Shown: piece after piece, positions 25,397 to 34,803 of the stretch
How the letters are laid out: the number at the start of each line of letters is the position of its first letter
How positions within the stretch are numbered: position 1 is the stretch's first letter
Origin: an uncultured Clostridia bacterium
Lineage (GTDB): Bacteria > Bacillota > Clostridia > Oscillospirales > Ruminococcaceae
Assembly (NCBI GenBank): GCA_947383835.1
Contig: CANDEV010000002.1
Coordinates: forward strand, 124,001 to 188,000
Direction: 5' to 3'
DNA length: 64,000 nucleotides
Position numbers and translations under genes: made by a program
The notes under the pieces: model-generated
The model's input: only the letters and a program-made list of their open reading frames with translations
What the model was told of the DNA's origin: nothing
Databases searched by the model: none

Positions 25397-26311
25397 ATGA
25401 ATACAAAAATAGAATTTATAACAATAGTCGGACGTGCAAACGCAGGAAAGTCCTCGCTTTTGAACGTTCTGACAGGAGAAAAGATAGCTGCGGTAAGCAG
25501 CAAGCCCCAGACTACCCGAACAAGAATTACGGGAATTGTCACAAGGGACGAGACTCAGTATGTTTTTATGGACACCCCCGGCGTCCACAAGGCAAGGACA
25601 AAGCTCGGAGAGCATATGAACAAGGCGGTCAAGGACTCCGTTGCTGACGTTGACCTTATCCTTATGGTCATGGACGTTACAAAAAAAGTCGGCGAAAACG
25701 AGCTTAATATTATAAAAAGCTTTCGTAAAAACGACAATGTTGTTCTTATCCTCAACAAGATAGACCTTGTAAAAAATAAGGAGGAAATTGCTATTAAAAT
25801 TGCGGAATTTATTCCTCTGTACGATTTTAAGGCGGTAATCCCCATAAGCGTTTTAGAAAACGACGGCGTGGATATTGTTTGGGATGAGGTGGAAAAATAC
25901 GCCGTGGAGGGTCCCCATTATTTTCCCGACGATAAGTTCACCGACCAGCCTGAGCGGGTCATTGCGGGAGAGATAGTTCGTGAAAAGATACTAAATCTAA
26001 TGCAGGACGAAATACCACATGGAATTGCCGTTACAATTGAAAAAATGGAGGAGCGGGTCAACAGAAACGGCGAGGATATTCTTGATATTTCGGCGGTGAT
26101 ATACTGTGAAAGAGAGTCTCATAAGGGCATGATAATCGGCAAGGGCGGCTCTATGCTGAAAAAAATAGGACAGCTTGCACGTGAAGATTTGGAAAGCTTT
26201 TTTGAAATAAAGGTCAATCTTCAATGCTGGGTCAAGGTCAAGGAGGACTGGAGAAATAAGGAAGGACTTATCCGCAATTTCGGATTATCAAATAATTCCA
26301 CTAATATGTAA
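25397..26311 (+). CDS. era: GTPase Era
   Basis: Era binds 16S rRNA and assists 30S assembly. The 304 residues show G1 GRANAGKSS, G2 TTRTRITG, G3 DTPGVHK, G4 NKID and a C-terminal KH domain with GMIIGKGGSMLKKIG. Length is normal. The ribosome site GAAAGGA precedes the ATG. Confidence 0.97.
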   Translation: MNTKIEFITIVGRANAGKSSLLNVLTGEKIAAVSSKPQTTRTRITGIVTRDETQYVFMDTPGVHKARTKLGEHMNKAVKDSVADVDLILMVMDVTKKVGENELNIIKSFRKNDNVVLILNKIDLVKNKEEIAIKIAEFIPLYDFKAVIPISVLENDGVDIVWDEVEKYAVEGPHYFPDDKFTDQPERVIAGEIVREKILNLMQDEIPHGIAVTIEKMEERVNRNGEDILDISAVIYCERESHKGMIIGKGGSMLKKIGQLAREDLESFFEIKVNLQCWVKVKEDWRNKEGLIRNFGLSNNSTNM

Positions 26312-26368
26312 AAGATTATAGGGCAATAATTATAGTACAGCTTTAATTTAATTACGGAGGGCTATACT

Positions 26369-26533
26369 ATGATTGATAACTATAATGAGAATAAATGGGA
26401 TAAGTTCGAGCTTAGCGGACGTGTGACGGATTACCTTGATTATAAGGGTATCCCAACTAAATATTTTTCAAACATCAAAGGGGAGCATACCAATGCTGAT
26501 AACAGTGACAGGACTGGTAATAGCGGAACGTAA
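26369..26533 (+). CDS. yqzL: YqzL-like small protein
   Basis: This 54-residue frame starts at ATG 26369 after a perfect GGAGG. It contains W-x-x-F and LSGRVTDYLDYKG, matching the WxxF...TGxxxxYLxxK pattern of the short YqzL family encoded directly ahead of recO in Bacillus. The C-terminal part overlaps the first 41 bases of recO in another frame. The role is unknown. Confidence 0.65.
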   Translation: MIDNYNENKWDKFELSGRVTDYLDYKGIPTKYFSNIKGEHTNADNSDRTGNSGT

Positions 26534-27299
26534 TTTAGGCGAAAGCGACAAGTTTATCGACGTTCTGACTGCTGAGTACGGCGTTGTTGAGATATGTGCA
26601 AAGGGCGCAAGGAAAATCACGGGAAAAAACAACGCCTCTACCCAGCTTTTTGCCTATGGAAAATTCTGCTTCAGTAAGCGTGGAGAAAGATTTTATCTTA
26701 ACAGCAGTGAGCCTATCAGAGTTTTCTATAATTTAAGGCTGGATATGAAAAAGCTTGCGCTTGCGGAATATTTTATTGAGATATCGAAGTACTGCGTTAC
26801 CACCGGGCAGAGCGCAAAGGACGCAATGAGTCTGCTGCTTAATTCGCTTCACTTTCTTTCAGAAGGGACGAGAAGCTGCGAGTTTTTGAAAAGCGTATTT
26901 GAACTGAGATTTTTGGCGGAAATAGGACTCATGCCTCAGCTTATCGGCTGCCGCGACTGCTACAAATATGAGGCGGAGGAAATGTTTTTTATGGTAGACC
27001 GCTGCTGCCTTTTATGCGGCGAGCATTTTTACGGCAGGGGCTTTGAGGAAAACGAATATCATATCCGCTTAACAAAAACAGTCCTGCACACTTTGCGGTA
27101 CATCTGCCTTTCTGACAAAAACAAGCTTTTCAATTTTAAGCTTGGAGAGCAGTCCCAGCGGCTGCTTAATGAAATTACGGAAAAATATATTTTTGCACGT
27201 CTTTCAAGAAGCTTTAAGACCCTTGATTTTTACAAAAAAATATGTGAAGAAGAACAGACATTATTAAACGGAGGATCAAATGAAGAAAACAATGAATAA
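26493..27299 (+). CDS. recO: DNA repair protein RecO
   Basis: RecO loads RecA on SSB-covered single strands with RecR. The start at 26493 (MLITVTGLVIAERN) follows GGGGAG; the longer frame has no site. The 268 residues show the N-terminal OB fold (ESDKFIDVLTAEYG ... CAKGARK) and a C-terminal zinc site (CRDC ... CCLLCGEHF). It overlaps mutS2 by 20 bases. Confidence 0.93.
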   Translation: MLITVTGLVIAERNLGESDKFIDVLTAEYGVVEICAKGARKITGKNNASTQLFAYGKFCFSKRGERFYLNSSEPIRVFYNLRLDMKKLALAEYFIEISKYCVTTGQSAKDAMSLLLNSLHFLSEGTRSCEFLKSVFELRFLAEIGLMPQLIGCRDCYKYEAEEMFFMVDRCCLLCGEHFYGRGFEENEYHIRLTKTVLHTLRYICLSDKNKLFNFKLGEQSQRLLNEITEKYIFARLSRSFKTLDFYKKICEEEQTLLNGGSNEENNE

Positions 27300-29667
27300 A
27301 TATTATACATCTCTCGAGCTACATAAAATTCTGGAAATGCTTTCGGATGAATGTTCAAACGAGCTTACAAAGGAAAATGCGCTCTCTCTGGAACCGCTGA
27401 CCGATGTTGATGCGGTAAGGCGCGAAGTAAAAAAGACTTCTGACGCTTTTGATCTGTCGGTAAAATACGGTACTCCCGCGTTCTGTAATTTTAAGGACAT
27501 ACGCGGCTCACTTAACCGTGCTAAATCCGGAGCAAGCCTTACGCTGCGGGAGCTTCTGGATATTGCCCAAATGCTTTATCAGGTCAGAATGTTGTCTGAC
27601 TGGTACATTTCCTGCGGGGACGAGGAAACATCTATCGGGTATCTTTTTGTGTCTTTGTCTCCAAATAAATATCTTGAGGACAAGATTAAGGACGCCATAA
27701 TTTCCGAAGAAGAAATTTCCGACATGGCAAGCTCCGCGCTGGCTAATATAAGGCGAAAAATCGCGCAAGCAGGGGTTAAGATCCGTGAAAGTCTTGACAA
27801 GCTTGTGAAAAGCTCCGAGGTGCAGAAGTCATTGCAGGAAAATATCGTTACAATGCGTGACGGGCGTTACGTTCTCCCCGTTAAAGCGGAGCATAAGGGA
27901 AATATTCAGGGACTTGTCCATGCCACCTCGTCAAGCGGCGCTACTTATTTTGTGGAGCCTATTTCCGTTGTTGAAGCAAACAACGAGATACGCGTTCTTC
28001 AAGGTCAGGAGCAGGACGAGATAGAGCGTATAATTGCGGAAATGAGCGCAGACTGTGCGGCTTACGCAGAGCAGATTTCAAACGATTATCTTACCTGCGC
28101 GGAGCTTAATCTTTATTTTGCAAAGTCAAATCTTGCTGCAAAAATGCGGGCGAGTGTCCCGGAGATTTATGATAACGGACAGATAGACTTGAAAAAAGCG
28201 CGTCACCCGCTTATAGACAAAAGCAAGGTCGTTCCCGTGGATATAAAGCTGGGATATGATTATCAGGCTCTTATAGTTACGGGACCGAACACAGGAGGTA
28301 AAACGGTTCTGCTGAAAACAGTGGGCTTGCTTACACTTATGACAATGTGCGGACTGCTTATCCCTGCGGGGGACGGCAGTAAAATTTCCGTTTTTGAAAA
28401 TATTCTTGTGGACATCGGCGACAGACAGAGTATTGAGAACAGTCTTTCCACTTTTTCCTCCCATATCGGTAACGTTGCGGAAATTCTTGGTATCGCAAAT
28501 TCAAGCTCTCTTATCCTTTTCGACGAGCTTGGATCCGGAACAGACCCTGTTGAGGGCGCGGCTTTGGCTGTTTCTATAATCGAGGATTTGAAAAACAAGG
28601 GCAGCAGACTGCTTGTTACAACTCACTATCAGGAATTGAAGCTGTACGCTATCGAGGGGGACGGAATTGAAAACGCCTCCTGTGAATTTGACGCGGCTAC
28701 AATGCAGCCTACCTACAGGCTTATTATCGGCTCTCCGGGAAAATCCAACGCCTTCTCCATTTCCTCAAAGCTTGGAATTCCCGACAGTATTATCAAACGT
28801 GCCAATGAGCTTGTTTCTACAGAAAATCAGAGGTTTGAGGAGGTAATTGCCAGTCTTGAAGAAACCCGTGTGGAGTTTGAAAAGAAAGAGCGGGAAGCCG
28901 CTGAATTAAAGCGGGAGCAGGAGCAGAAGCTTGCCGAACTTGAAAAAGAAATAGACAGTCTTAATAAAAACAAAGAGGACGAGATGTCAAAAGCAAGAGT
29001 GCAGGCTATGCGTATCGTTGAAAGCTGCCGCGCTCAGGCGGACGCGCTTATTGACGAGTTGAACGAAATTAAAAAGCAAAGAGACAAGGAGAATTTTTCG
29101 CAGCTTGCGGTCAATGCACGGTCAAAGAACAAGTCCGCTCTTAATAAAATGTTTGACACGGCAAATCCGATAACCTCTGCGGAAACTAAGGAGTATGTTC
29201 CGCCACGTCCTTTTAAGAGGGGTGACAACGTTGTTATCGTAGGCGTGAATAAAAAGGGTATTCTTGCGGGAGAACCCGATTCTTCTGGAATGGTTTACGT
29301 TCAGTCGGGAATTATGAAAACGAAAATCAGCGTTAAGAAACTGCGTTTAGTTGAGGCTGAAAAGGTTACTTACCAAAATAAAAAAGTTTCCACAAAAGAT
29401 GTTCGTGGCAAAATGGAACGTTCCTCCTCTTTGGAGCTTGATATAAGGGGCAGCGCGGTTGACGAAGGCATTCATGAGGTGGATATGTTTCTCGATAATG
29501 CGGTGCTTGCGGGTGCGGGTATTGTTACTATAATCCACGGCAAGGGTACGGGTACGCTCCGTCAGGGAATACACAGGCATCTAAAATCTCACCCGTCGGT
29601 TAAAAGCTTTCGTCTCGGACGCTTTGGCGAGGGAGAGGACGGAGTTACCGTGGTGGAGCTAAAATAA
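27280..29667 (+). CDS. mutS2: MutS2 (endonuclease/ribosome-rescue ATPase)
   Basis: The 795-residue protein has the MutS core and clamp, Walker A GPNTGGKT (about residue 330), the DELGSGTDP Walker B region, a coiled coil (about 510-610) and a C-terminal Smr domain (LDIRGSAVDEG ... IIHGKGTG). MutS2 proteins suppress recombination and, in Bacillus, act on collided ribosomes. Start by GGAGG and overlap with recO. Confidence 0.96.
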   Translation: MKKTMNKYYTSLELHKILEMLSDECSNELTKENALSLEPLTDVDAVRREVKKTSDAFDLSVKYGTPAFCNFKDIRGSLNRAKSGASLTLRELLDIAQMLYQVRMLSDWYISCGDEETSIGYLFVSLSPNKYLEDKIKDAIISEEEISDMASSALANIRRKIAQAGVKIRESLDKLVKSSEVQKSLQENIVTMRDGRYVLPVKAEHKGNIQGLVHATSSSGATYFVEPISVVEANNEIRVLQGQEQDEIERIIAEMSADCAAYAEQISNDYLTCAELNLYFAKSNLAAKMRASVPEIYDNGQIDLKKARHPLIDKSKVVPVDIKLGYDYQALIVTGPNTGGKTVLLKTVGLLTLMTMCGLLIPAGDGSKISVFENILVDIGDRQSIENSLSTFSSHIGNVAEILGIANSSSLILFDELGSGTDPVEGAALAVSIIEDLKNKGSRLLVTTHYQELKLYAIEGDGIENASCEFDAATMQPTYRLIIGSPGKSNAFSISSKLGIPDSIIKRANELVSTENQRFEEVIASLEETRVEFEKKEREAAELKREQEQKLAELEKEIDSLNKNKEDEMSKARVQAMRIVESCRAQADALIDELNEIKKQRDKENFSQLAVNARSKNKSALNKMFDTANPITSAETKEYVPPRPFKRGDNVVIVGVNKKGILAGEPDSSGMVYVQSGIMKTKISVKKLRLVEAEKVTYQNKKVSTKDVRGKMERSSSLELDIRGSAVDEGIHEVDMFLDNAVLAGAGIVTIIHGKGTGTLRQGIHRHLKSHPSVKSFRLGRFGEGEDGVTVVELK

Positions 29668-29690
29668 CAACGAAAAGCGGTAGATAAAAT

Positions 29691-30476
29691 TTGAAAGTAT
29701 TTGTTTTATTTATTGCTGCAGCGTTAATGCTTTATGCTTCAGCGAATATTATATTACACAGCCGTGGCTCGGAAAATATTGTAATTGCGGAGGACGAAGT
29801 TCTTAACGGTATTTATTCCAATGTGACGGAAAGAAATTCCGAAAAGCTTGAAAATATTGTGGAGTATGGGGATAAATACTGTACCAATTATGTTTCCGCC
29901 AAAAATGATTTGGAGGTTCACAAGGCAGTTTTAGAGAAAATTCGTGTTTTGTCAAACGCCTTATGCGATGGTACAGAGGACGACTATGAAAAGGTTAGGA
30001 AAATCGCCTACTGGGTTGCGGAAAATGTTTATTACAATGATGTTGCCGCTCATACAAGCGTTACCTCTGAAACTGTAAGTCTTGAAACCGTACTTGAAAC
30101 TAAAACCGCAACCTGCGCGGGGTACTCTAATTTATTCTCGGCATTATGTAATATGCAGGACATATACTGTATTAATATGAGGGGAGGTACTCACGTTATT
30201 ATGGACACGGACGAGTATCTTTTCAGCGTACCGACAAATCATGAGTGGACAGCAGTTATGCTTGACGGTGAGTGGATTTTTGTTGATGTGACGTGGCTTT
30301 CAAATAATATTTATAATGAGAACGGTTATCACAAGGCAGAGTATTTTGATGATGTATATTTTGACATGAGTCTTGAAGTTATGAGTTATGAACACCGAAT
30401 TGACATTGTGGACTACAGGGATTTTAAGTCCTCTGTCAACGCTTTTGATGAAGAAACTGGAAGGTGGTTAAAATGA
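29691..30476 (+). CDS. Exported transglutaminase-like protein
   Basis: The start is TTG at 29691 with only a weak site. The 261 residues begin with a signal/anchor (FVLFIAAALMLYASANI) and contain a transglutaminase-like core with Cys in TATCAGYSNLFSA (about residue 145), His in NHEWTAVML and Asp in FVDVTW, the Cys-His-Asp triad of this papain-like fold. These proteins may act as proteases or peptide-binding proteins at the cell surface. It lies between mutS2 and a HAD gene, overlapping the latter. Confidence 0.8.
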   Translation: MKVFVLFIAAALMLYASANIILHSRGSENIVIAEDEVLNGIYSNVTERNSEKLENIVEYGDKYCTNYVSAKNDLEVHKAVLEKIRVLSNALCDGTEDDYEKVRKIAYWVAENVYYNDVAAHTSVTSETVSLETVLETKTATCAGYSNLFSALCNMQDIYCINMRGGTHVIMDTDEYLFSVPTNHEWTAVMLDGEWIFVDVTWLSNNIYNENGYHKAEYFDDVYFDMSLEVMSYEHRIDIVDYRDFKSSVNAFDEETGRWLK

Positions 30477-31111
30477 ATTTTTCTGCGGCGATTTTCGATT
30501 TGGACGGAACTTTGATAGATTCTAATTCCGTATGGAAAAAAATTGATATTATTATTTTGCGGAAACACGGAATAAGATATACAGAGGAAGACGTAAACAT
30601 AATGGCTGCCATGACATATGAAGATGCTGCCGCGGCAATGCGCGATATGGGAGTTGCTTCTTCGGCGGAGGAGATAATAAAGGAATGCGGAGAACTTGCG
30701 GTGAACGAGTACAGGCATAATATATTTTTAAAAGAGTACGCAGCCGAATATCTTACATATTTGAAAGGTCAGGGCATTAAAATTGCTCTTGCCACGGCTT
30801 CTCCTAAAGAATTATACGAGCCTGTGCTGCGTAATAATCATGCTTACGGCTATTTTGATGCGTTTTGCACTACGGACGAAGCGGGGAGAAGCAAGGATTA
30901 TCCGGATGTTTACCTTTATGCAGCTTCAAAACTGGAAGTCTCTCCCAATGAATGTGTGGTTTTTGAGGACGTCCTTAAAGGGATAGTAAGCGCAAAGAAT
31001 GCGGGAATGACCGCTGTAGGCGTTTATGACAGGTATTCTGCGGAGGATATCGTTACTATAAGGAACGCTGCCGATAAATTTATTATGAATTTTTCTGAAA
31101 TGATGAAATAA
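30473..31111 (+). CDS. HAD-family phosphatase (beta-phosphoglucomutase-like)
   Basis: The start at 30473 is an ATGA overlap with the transglutaminase gene, after AAGGTGG. The 212 residues show HAD motif I DLDGTLIDS, motif II in LATASPKE, a conserved Lys and motif IV in VFEDVLKGI. The helical cap after residue 16 is of the beta-PGM type. The substrate is unknown. Confidence 0.88.
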   Translation: MNFSAAIFDLDGTLIDSNSVWKKIDIIILRKHGIRYTEEDVNIMAAMTYEDAAAAMRDMGVASSAEEIIKECGELAVNEYRHNIFLKEYAAEYLTYLKGQGIKIALATASPKELYEPVLRNNHAYGYFDAFCTTDEAGRSKDYPDVYLYAASKLEVSPNECVVFEDVLKGIVSAKNAGMTAVGVYDRYSAEDIVTIRNAADKFIMNFSEMMK

Positions 31112-31126
31112 ATTTTACAAAAACTG

Positions 31127-31155
31127 TTGAAAAAAATAATTAAATGTTGTATAAT
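31127..31155 (+). promoter_or_regulatory. Sigma-A promoter of the EAL/HDOD gene
   Basis: TTGAAA (31127-31132), 17-bp spacer, TATAAT (31150-31155), 59 bases before the start codon. Confidence 0.75.
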
Positions 31156-31214
31156 AAGATAGAACATAATGTTAAGCAAACTATTGCAAAGGTTTTTATA
31201 AAGGGGGAATCTTA

Positions 31215-32456
31215 ATGGATTCTTATATTGTACGTCAGGCTATATTGACCGAAAGTCAGGAAACAGCAGGATACGAGATACTTTATACAGATAACAGCTT
31301 AAGGGACAGTCATGCGGACGATGCCGCTGCCGCAAACACTATTGAGAATTTTTTATCCTCTATGGACAGCGGAAAGTTCCTTGACGGTAAAACTGCTTTT
31401 CTGACCTTCACGTCTAATCTTCTTGAAAAGAATATCCCGAAAATGTTTGCCACAAACAAACTGGTAATTGAGATCGAGGATTCTCTTATCACAAATCCTT
31501 ACTCTCAAAATTTGATTACCAAATATAAGCAAAGCGGCTATAAAATAGCAATAGTTGACTTTGAGTTTGCTCCAAGATTTTTTGGCATTCTTGATATTGT
31601 GGACTATATTAAAGTGAATTTCGGCGAGTATAATTCCTCGGTGGATAGTATCATTAATATCGGAAAGTCCTTTGACAAGAAAATTATTGCGTACAACATT
31701 GAAAATCAAGAATCGTATGACAAAGCAAAGTCTTTGGGCTGTAAGTATTTTCAGGGTACTTTTGTTTCTGAGAAAATGCCTACTACTGTCAGAAAGGTCA
31801 ATTATTTGCAGAGTAACTTTTTCCTGCTTATGGTTGCTGTCACAAAGGACGAACCTGACATAGACGAGATAGAGAGCATTATTTCAAGGGACGTTTCCTT
31901 GACATTTTCGCTGCTGCGTCTTGTCAATTCGGCTTACTTTGCTTTGAGAAACAGGGCGAAATCTGTTAAGCAGGCACTGGTAATTCTTGGCTTGGGTCAG
32001 TTAAAGCAATGGATATACCTTTTAAGTTTTAAGCAGGACGACGGTTCAATGCCTGATGAGCTTATTAAAATTTCATTCCTTAGGGCGACATTTGCAAGCG
32101 AGCTTCTGGACTTTGCCGAAAATATGCCTATTTCACGTTCCGAAGCGTATTTGTTGGGTATGTTTTCCACACTGGGCAAGCTTATGCAGGTGCCTCTTGA
32201 AGAGGTTTTGGAGCAGTTGCCTCTTGGCGATGAGATAAAGTTTGCACTCCTTAAGCACGAGGGCAGAGCGGGATTGCTTTACGATTTGATACTTTCATAT
32301 GAAAAGGCGGATTGGAAGTCTATGTCAACCTGTGCCGCGGAGCTTGGTATACCGCAATCAATGATAGCTCAAAAGTATTTTGAATGCGTTGAAAATGTAA
32401 ACAACATTTGGGACGGTCTGACAAATGCCAATGCAGCTGCTGATGAACAGGCATAA
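31215..32456 (+). CDS. Degenerate EAL + HDOD domain signalling protein (YuxH-like)
   Basis: The 413 residues combine an N-terminal EAL-like fold (about 1-200) with a C-terminal HDOD domain (about 205-400). The catalytic E-x-L is replaced (GYEILYTDN) and other metal ligands are absent, so it should not hydrolyse cyclic-di-GMP; such proteins are presumed sensors or adaptors. GGGGGAA precedes the start. It has its own promoter and precedes the rplU promoter. Confidence 0.85.
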   Translation: MDSYIVRQAILTESQETAGYEILYTDNSLRDSHADDAAAANTIENFLSSMDSGKFLDGKTAFLTFTSNLLEKNIPKMFATNKLVIEIEDSLITNPYSQNLITKYKQSGYKIAIVDFEFAPRFFGILDIVDYIKVNFGEYNSSVDSIINIGKSFDKKIIAYNIENQESYDKAKSLGCKYFQGTFVSEKMPTTVRKVNYLQSNFFLLMVAVTKDEPDIDEIESIISRDVSLTFSLLRLVNSAYFALRNRAKSVKQALVILGLGQLKQWIYLLSFKQDDGSMPDELIKISFLRATFASELLDFAENMPISRSEAYLLGMFSTLGKLMQVPLEEVLEQLPLGDEIKFALLKHEGRAGLLYDLILSYEKADWKSMSTCAAELGIPQSMIAQKYFECVENVNNIWDGLTNANAAADEQA

Positions 32457-32478
32457 TTAAAAAAATGTAAAAAAATGC

Positions 32479-32507
32479 TTGACAAACAATGCGATTTGTG
32501 ATATAAT
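32479..32507 (+). promoter_or_regulatory. Consensus sigma-A promoter of rplU-rpmA
   Basis: TTGACA (32479-32484), 17-bp spacer, TATAAT (32502-32507): full consensus, as expected of a ribosomal protein operon. Confidence 0.9.
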
Positions 32508-32594
32508 AATAAAGCCGCATGTTTTGGGCATGGTTAAGTGCGCTTGTTCGCCGCCCAATTACAGCGAGTTTTATTGAAAAGGCAGGTGCCGTAA
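32508..32594 (+). ncRNA. rplU leader, candidate L21 autoregulatory leader
   Basis: The 80-base untranslated leader is GC-richer than other leaders here (GCCGCATG ... CGCCGCCC ... GGCAGGTGCC ahead of the ATG) and could fold over the AGGTG site. L21 leaders regulate the operon in other Firmicutes. The secondary structure was not computed. Confidence 0.45.
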
Positions 32595-32909
32595 ATGTAC
32601 GCAATTATCGAAACAGGCGGAAAGCAGTATCAGGTTAAAGAGGGCGACGAGATTTTTATCGAGAAGCTTGATGTCAATGCTGACGATACTGTTACCTTTG
32701 ACAAGGTAGTAGCAGTCGGAAAGGACAGCGGTCTTGAGGTTGGCGTTCCATATGTGGGAGGCGCAGCAGTTGAAGCTAAGGTTCTTAAGAACGGAAAAGC
32801 TAAGAAAATCACTGTTTTCACCTATAAGCCCAAGAAGGGTTCTTCACACAGAAAGCAGGGTCACAGACAGCCTTATACTAAGGTTCGCATTGACGCTATC
32901 AAAGCATAA
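32595..32909 (+). CDS. rplU: Ribosomal protein L21
   Basis: L21 binds 23S rRNA in the large subunit. The 104 residues begin MYAIIETGGKQYQV, the family hallmark, and end with GHRQPYTKVRIDAI. It is followed by rpmA after 42 bases with no gene between, whereas most Firmicutes have the protease gene prp there. Confidence 0.98.
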   Translation: MYAIIETGGKQYQVKEGDEIFIEKLDVNADDTVTFDKVVAVGKDSGLEVGVPYVGGAAVEAKVLKNGKAKKITVFTYKPKKGSSHRKQGHRQPYTKVRIDAIKA

Positions 32910-32951
32910 GCTAAATAAGTTTTATTTTCGTTACCGGAGGTGTAATTAGAA

Positions 32952-33206
32952 ATGGCACATAAAAAAGGTATGGGCTCCACCAAGAACGGTCGTGATTCAG
33001 AATCCAAACGTCTTGGTGTGAAGAGAGCAGACGGTCAGTATGTTCTTGCCGGAAATATCCTCGTTCGTCAGAGAGGTACACACATTCACCCTGGTGAGGG
33101 TGTAGGCAAGGGTTCAGACGATACGCTTTTTGCTATGACAAACGGCAGAGTAAAGTTCGAGCGTGTTGGACGTGACCGCAAGAAAGTCAGCGTTTACGCT
33201 GAATAA
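32952..33206 (+). CDS. rpmA: Ribosomal protein L27
   Basis: L27 reaches the peptidyl-transferase centre with its N-terminus. The 84 residues start MAHKKGMGSTKNGRDS directly, without the cleavable extension (ending FFAS/KKG-type) typical of Firmicutes L27, and GGAGGTG fixes this start. The absence of prp upstream agrees with this. Confidence 0.98.
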   Translation: MAHKKGMGSTKNGRDSESKRLGVKRADGQYVLAGNILVRQRGTHIHPGEGVGKGSDDTLFAMTNGRVKFERVGRDRKKVSVYAE

Positions 33207-33215
33207 TAGGCTGAT

Positions 33216-33257
33216 AAAAATCTCTTTTGCGGTTTGACTGTGAAAGAGATTTTTTTG
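33216..33257 (+). terminator. Terminator of the rplU-rpmA operon
   Basis: AAAAATCTCTTT pairs with AAAGAGATTTTT, followed by T residues, ten bases after the rpmA stop. Confidence 0.85.
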
Positions 33258-33282
33258 TTTAATTTTTTAGGGAATAAGATTT

Positions 33283-34299
33283 ATGAAAAAATATAAATGT
33301 CTTGCGGCGTTAATGTTAGCCTTGCTTCTGTCGGGCTGCAATGAAGGCGGGAATGCTGAAACCATTTTGGGCGTTGTTACGGAGACTGTTCAGTCTGAAA
33401 CAATGCCAACAACAACCTTGGCTGCTGTTTCGGAAGATGCAGAAATATTGGTGACATCACAAATCACAGAACCATCGCAAACAGTTTTGAATACAACAGA
33501 AACACAAAAAACACCGCCGAATTATGATGTTGAAAGCATACCGTATAAAGCTGCAAGTATAGTGCACAACGAGTATCTTGAATTTCATAATGGACATTTT
33601 GAGGATTGGTGGGTCAACGATAATGATAACGACTCACCTCATATGTGTACAAAAGTGTTGATTTTTGATATGAACGGTGACGGCAGGCAAGAACTGATTT
33701 CGTTGAAATGGGCACTTTCACCATATGCTCAAGGATATTATACAATTTATGACATTGACAGCAGTGAAATGTTGTTTAACGGATATTATGGAACAAGCAA
33801 CGGAAGGCTTTATTATAAAGACGGTCAATACTGCCTAAAATTTGAGGGAACTCGTACTATGGCTTATGTTGCAGTTGCCACTGAAGAACTTGAAAATGGG
33901 CTTCCGAATGCGTTTGAAGCATTGGGATATAATGAAGATTACTTTTATATTGGGAATAAGGTCAACGCCATTATTTATCAGTATAAAAATACAACAATGT
34001 CTCCACCACCATATGAGGGTACGGAGGATTCATACTGTCGCAGTTTCTCAACAACAGAGGGTTTTACATACTATCACGGTGATTATGATTCTCAAATAGA
34101 ACAACAGTGGCGTGATTTTGAAATCAATTTTGAGAGCTGCGAGGAAATAGGTGAACTATGGCGTATTGGAGAAACCACCTTAGTAAATGATGTTGAAGTT
34201 GATTACTCGGTGGACGGAATTTTTGGCACAAATTTGCCTCAACGGGTTGTTAATGATTTTGACGCTCTTGTTGAAAGGCTGAGTTTATATGATGAATAA
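33283..34299 (+). CDS. Lipoprotein of unknown function
   Basis: The signal peptide ends in lipobox LLSGC (Cys about residue 19), so Lgt should anchor it to the membrane. A Thr/Ser-rich linker (about 25-80) leads into a folded region with DMNGDGRQEL, a calcium-binding-loop-like DxNxDG motif. The 338-residue protein is otherwise unrecognised. Its 3' end abuts a truncated GH18 gene, so it may have arrived by the rearrangement that removed the GH18 5' half. Confidence 0.7.
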   Translation: MKKYKCLAALMLALLLSGCNEGGNAETILGVVTETVQSETMPTTTLAAVSEDAEILVTSQITEPSQTVLNTTETQKTPPNYDVESIPYKAASIVHNEYLEFHNGHFEDWWVNDNDNDSPHMCTKVLIFDMNGDGRQELISLKWALSPYAQGYYTIYDIDSSEMLFNGYYGTSNGRLYYKDGQYCLKFEGTRTMAYVAVATEELENGLPNAFEALGYNEDYFYIGNKVNAIIYQYKNTTMSPPPYEGTEDSYCRSFSTTEGFTYYHGDYDSQIEQQWRDFEINFESCEEIGELWRIGETTLVNDVEVDYSVDGIFGTNLPQRVVNDFDALVERLSLYDE

Positions 34300-34304
34300 A
34301 CATA

Positions 34305-34760
34305 CATCTTGAATGTCCCTATACATACGGACCTCCAATGGCAGTTGCTCCGCTGCCGAGCGTCCGCAGGGTCATGGAGTACGCTTTGACGGAGATACCC
34401 CGTGAAAAGATTTTTCTGGGTATACCGAATTATGGCTACGACTGGGCTTTGCCCTATGAGCAGGGAGTGACAAGGGCTGTTAGTCTTGGAAATGTGTCGG
34501 CGGTGCGACTTGCCGCTGCAACGGGGAGCGAGATACTTTTTGACGAGTACGCCCAAAGTCCGTATTTTTACTATACTGATTTGCTTGGCATAGAGCACGT
34601 TGTTTGGTTTGAAGACGTCCGCAGTATTCAAGGCAAGTTTGGGCTTGTTTCGGAAAACAACCTTGTGGGCTGCGGATATTGGAACATTATGAGACCATTT
34701 CCGCAGAACTATCTTCTGCTGAACGGCACGTTTGACATTGAAAAGGTTTTCGGGACATAA
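34305..34760 (+). pseudogene. 3' fragment of a GH18 spore-cortex-type glycosidase (YaaH/SleL-like)
   Basis: The frame from 34305 reads HLECPYTYGPPMAVAPLPSV in short segments and continues with EKIFLGIPNYGYDW and VVWFEDVRSI, which are the C-terminal strands of YaaH/SleL-type GH18 enzymes that hydrolyse cortex peptidoglycan. The catalytic DxxDxE strand lies upstream in intact enzymes and is absent. There is no ribosome site at the ATG (34338). It is a truncated, probably dead gene joined directly to the lipoprotein gene. Confidence 0.75.
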
Positions 34761-34765
34761 AACAG

Positions 34766-34786
34766 GCGGGGAGCAACTCTCCCCGC
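34766..34786 (+). terminator. GC-rich hairpin after the GH18 fragment
   Basis: GCGGGGAG (34766-34773) pairs with CTCCCCGC (34779-34786). There is an A-run but no T-run, so it may be a weak terminator or attenuator ahead of the next gene. Confidence 0.5.
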
Positions 34787-34803
34787 AAAACGGAGGTGTT
34801 AAA

